Shown piece by piece: positions 5,081 through 6,915 of a stretch of 6,915 bases of DNA. Below the pieces are notes generated by a model that was not told where the DNA came from, ran no database searches, and was given only the letters and a program-made list of their open reading frames with translations. Within the stretch, counting starts at the first letter, position 1, and every line of letters starts with the position of its first letter. This DNA is from Clostridia bacterium (GTDB lineage: Bacteria; Bacillota; Clostridia; Christensenellales; Aristaeellaceae): the NCBI GenBank assembly GCA_016295665.1, contig JAEDKS010000129.1, positions 1-6,915 of the forward strand, written 5' to 3'. The translations under genes and the position numbers were made by a program.

Positions 5081-6915
5081 TCAGCGCGGAATCTCCTCCA
5101 TCACGAAGCACTCGACGATGTCGCCGACCTTGATGTCGTTGTGGCCCTCGAGGCTCATGCCGCACTCGAAGCCTTCCTTCATTTCCTTCACGTCCTCCTT
5201 GAGGTGGCGCAGGCTGCTCAGCTTGCCCTCAAAGACGACCACGTTCTCACGCAGCAGGCGCACCTGCGCGTTGCGCTGCACCTTGCCGTCCTGCACATAG
5301 CAGCCGGCGATGATGCCCGCGCCCGTGATCTTGAACACGTTGCGCACCTCGGCATGGCCCAGCAGCACCTCGCGGAACTCGGGGGCCAGCAGGCCCTTCA
5401 TGGCCAGCTCCATGTCCTCGATGGCCTTGTAGATGATGGTGTACAGGCGCACATCCACCTTCTCCTTGGCGGCGGCCTCCCGGGCGGAGGCGTCGGGGCG
5501 GATGTTGAAGCCGATGATGATGGCGTTGAAGGCGGAGGCCAGGTTCACGTCGTCCTTGGTGATGGCGCCGGCGCCGGAGTGCAGCACGCGCACCTTCACC
5601 TCGTCGCTGGACAGCTTCTCCATGGCCTGCTTCACGGCCTCCACGGAGCCCTGCACGTCGGCCTTGATAATCAGGTTCAGCGTGGTCACCTTGCCGGCCT
5701 CCAGGTTGGAGAACAGGTTCTCCATGCTCATCTTCGCCATGGTGGCCTCGCGGGAGGCGCGGATCTTCTCGCGGCGCTCGTCCGCCACCTGACGGGACAG
5801 GTGGTCGTCGCCCACGGCGATCATCTCGTCGCCGGCGGAGGGCACGTCGTCGAAGCCCATGATCTCCACGGGCATCGCCGGGCCGGCCTCCTTCACGCGC
5901 TCACCGCGATCGTTGATCATGGCGCGGACGCGGCCCGAGGCCAGGCCCGCGATGATGTTGTCGCCCACGTGCAGCGTACCGTTCTGCATCAGCACCGTCG
6001 CCAGCGGGCCACGGGCCTTGTCCAGCTTGGCCTCGATGATGACACCGCGGCCCAGTCGGTTGGGATTGGCGCGCAGCTCCATCATGTCGGCCTGCATCAG
6101 GATCATCTCCAGCAGGTCGTCCACGCCGTCGCCGGTCAGGGCGGACACGGGCACCATGATGTTCTCGCCGCCCCACTCCTCGGGCACCAGACCGTAATTG
6201 GTCAGGTCGGTCTTGACGCGCTCCGGGTCGGCGGCGGGCTTATCCATCTTGTTGATGGCGACGATGATCGGCACGCCGGCGGCCTTGGCATGGTTGATGG
6301 CCTCGATGGTCTGGGGCATCACGGAGTCGTCCGCCGCCACCACCAGCACGGCGATATCCGTCGCCTGCGCACCACGGGCACGCATGGCGGTGAACGCCTC
6401 GTGACCGGGGGTGTCCAGGAAGGTGATCTGCCTCTCGCCCACCTTCACGGTGTAGGCGCCGATGTGCTGGGTGATGCCGCCCGCCTCGCCCGCGGTCACG
6501 CGGCTCTTGCGGATGTAGTCCAGCAGGGAGGTCTTGCCGTGATCGACGTGGCCCATGATGGTCACCACGGGCGGGCGCTCCACCAGGTTCTCGTCGGTAT
6601 CGGTGAAGTTCTCCTCCTCCAGCTGGGTCTCGGCGGTCTTTTCCTGCTTCTTTTCAAGGGTGATGTCGAAGTCCTGGCACACCAGCTGCGCGGTATCGAA
6701 GTCGATCTCCGAGTTGATGGTCGCCATGTTGCCCAGCAGGAACAGCTTCTTGATGATCTCCGCCGCCGTCTTGCCGATCTTCTCGGTCAGGTCGCGCACG
6801 GTGATGGTGTCGCCGGTCATGTAGGCCGTTTCGATCTTGATGGGCGCCATCATCTGCTGGGCGGAGGGCTTCTTGATGCGGCTGCGCTTGCCGCCGCGGA
6901 TCACGTCGTCATCAT
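5081..6915 (-). CDS. infB: Translation initiation factor IF-2 (C-terminal part, 5' end off the right edge)
   Basis: 610 residues are visible and the frame is open to the edge. The codons before the GTG at 6904 encode Asp residues in frame, so that GTG is not a credible start. IF2 is the GTPase that places fMet-tRNA on the 30S subunit and promotes subunit joining. Counting from the first complete codon: the end of the N-terminal basic linker; an IF2_N domain at about 32-83 (DTITVRDLTEKIGKTAAEII); the G domain with G1 GHVDHGKT (121-128), G2 GGITQHIG (145-152), G3 DTPGHE (167-172), G4 NKMD (221-224) and G5 SAL (257-259); then domain II, domain III (NLIIKADVQGSVEAV, about 413-427) and the fMet-tRNA-binding domain IV, with a GMSLEGHNDIKVGDIVECF end. 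All G motifs are intact. The missing part is the variable N-terminal linker and start. The stop is TGA at 5081-5083. Confidence 0.97.
   Translation of the reverse strand, partial: DDDVIRGGKRSRIKKPSAQQMMAPIKIETAYMTGDTITVRDLTEKIGKTAAEIIKKLFLLGNMATINSEIDFDTAQLVCQDFDITLEKKQEKTAETQLEEENFTDTDENLVERPPVVTIMGHVDHGKTSLLDYIRKSRVTAGEAGGITQHIGAYTVKVGERQITFLDTPGHEAFTAMRARGAQATDIAVLVVAADDSVMPQTIEAINHAKAAGVPIIVAINKMDKPAADPERVKTDLTNYGLVPEEWGGENIMVPVSALTGDGVDDLLEMILMQADMMELRANPNRLGRGVIIEAKLDKARGPLATVLMQNGTLHVGDNIIAGLASGRVRAMINDRGERVKEAGPAMPVEIMGFDDVPSAGDEMIAVGDDHLSRQVADERREKIRASREATMAKMSMENLFSNLEAGKVTTLNLIIKADVQGSVEAVKQAMEKLSSDEVKVRVLHSGAGAITKDDVNLASAFNAIIIGFNIRPDASAREAAAKEKVDVRLYTIIYKAIEDMELAMKGLLAPEFREVLLGHAEVRNVFKITGAGIIAGCYVQDGKVQRNAQVRLLRENVVVFEGKLSSLRHLKEDVKEMKEGFECGMSLEGHNDIKVGDIVECFVMEEIPR

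Noticed and set aside
6902..6904. GTG as the start of infB
   Set aside because: The frame continues upstream to the edge with Asp codons typical of the IF2 linker, and there is no ribosome binding site. The gene simply runs out of the window.

Overview
The window is an ordinary, densely packed, GC-rich stretch of bacterial chromosome. Every gene I can support lies on the minus strand, so transcription runs from high to low coordinates. In transcription order they are: infB (3' part, entering from the right edge), rbfA, a DHH/DHHA1 phosphoesterase of the NrnA type, truB, ribF, a membrane-anchored family 2 glycosyltransferase, and the N-terminal third of a HerA-like (DUF853/YjgR family) ATPase that runs off the left edge. 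Strong GGAGG-type Shine-Dalgarno sites, and the Gram-positive order infB-rbfA-DHH-truB-ribF, suggest a GC-rich member of the Firmicutes (Clostridia-like). That is an inference from gene order and protein style, not a taxonomic assignment.

Region 1 (about 1681-6915) is the translation/RNA-maturation/flavin cluster. IF2 starts translation, RbfA matures the 30S subunit, the DHH enzyme degrades nanoRNA and/or pAp, TruB makes pseudouridine 55 in tRNA, and RibF makes FMN and FAD. rbfA and the DHH gene overlap by 26 nt. The other junctions are 37 nt (DHH-truB), 71 nt (truB-ribF) and 123 nt (infB-rbfA). The 123-nt gap is unusual because it can fold into a 14-bp helix closing a 40-nt internal segment that has two competing small hairpins.

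Region 2 (1-1680) looks like a separate transcription unit. Between ribF and the glycosyltransferase there is a good extended -10 promoter (TGGTATGAT) followed at once by a 6-bp hairpin and a very strong ribosome binding site. The glycosyltransferase resembles polyprenyl-phosphate sugar transferases (GtrB/CsbB/DPM1-like), and the HerA-like ATPase follows 48 nt later.

No mobile element, CRISPR array, tRNA, rRNA or phage gene is visible. No gap between genes exceeds 123 nt. I found no new multi-gene system. The most noteworthy item is the candidate structured RNA between infB and rbfA.
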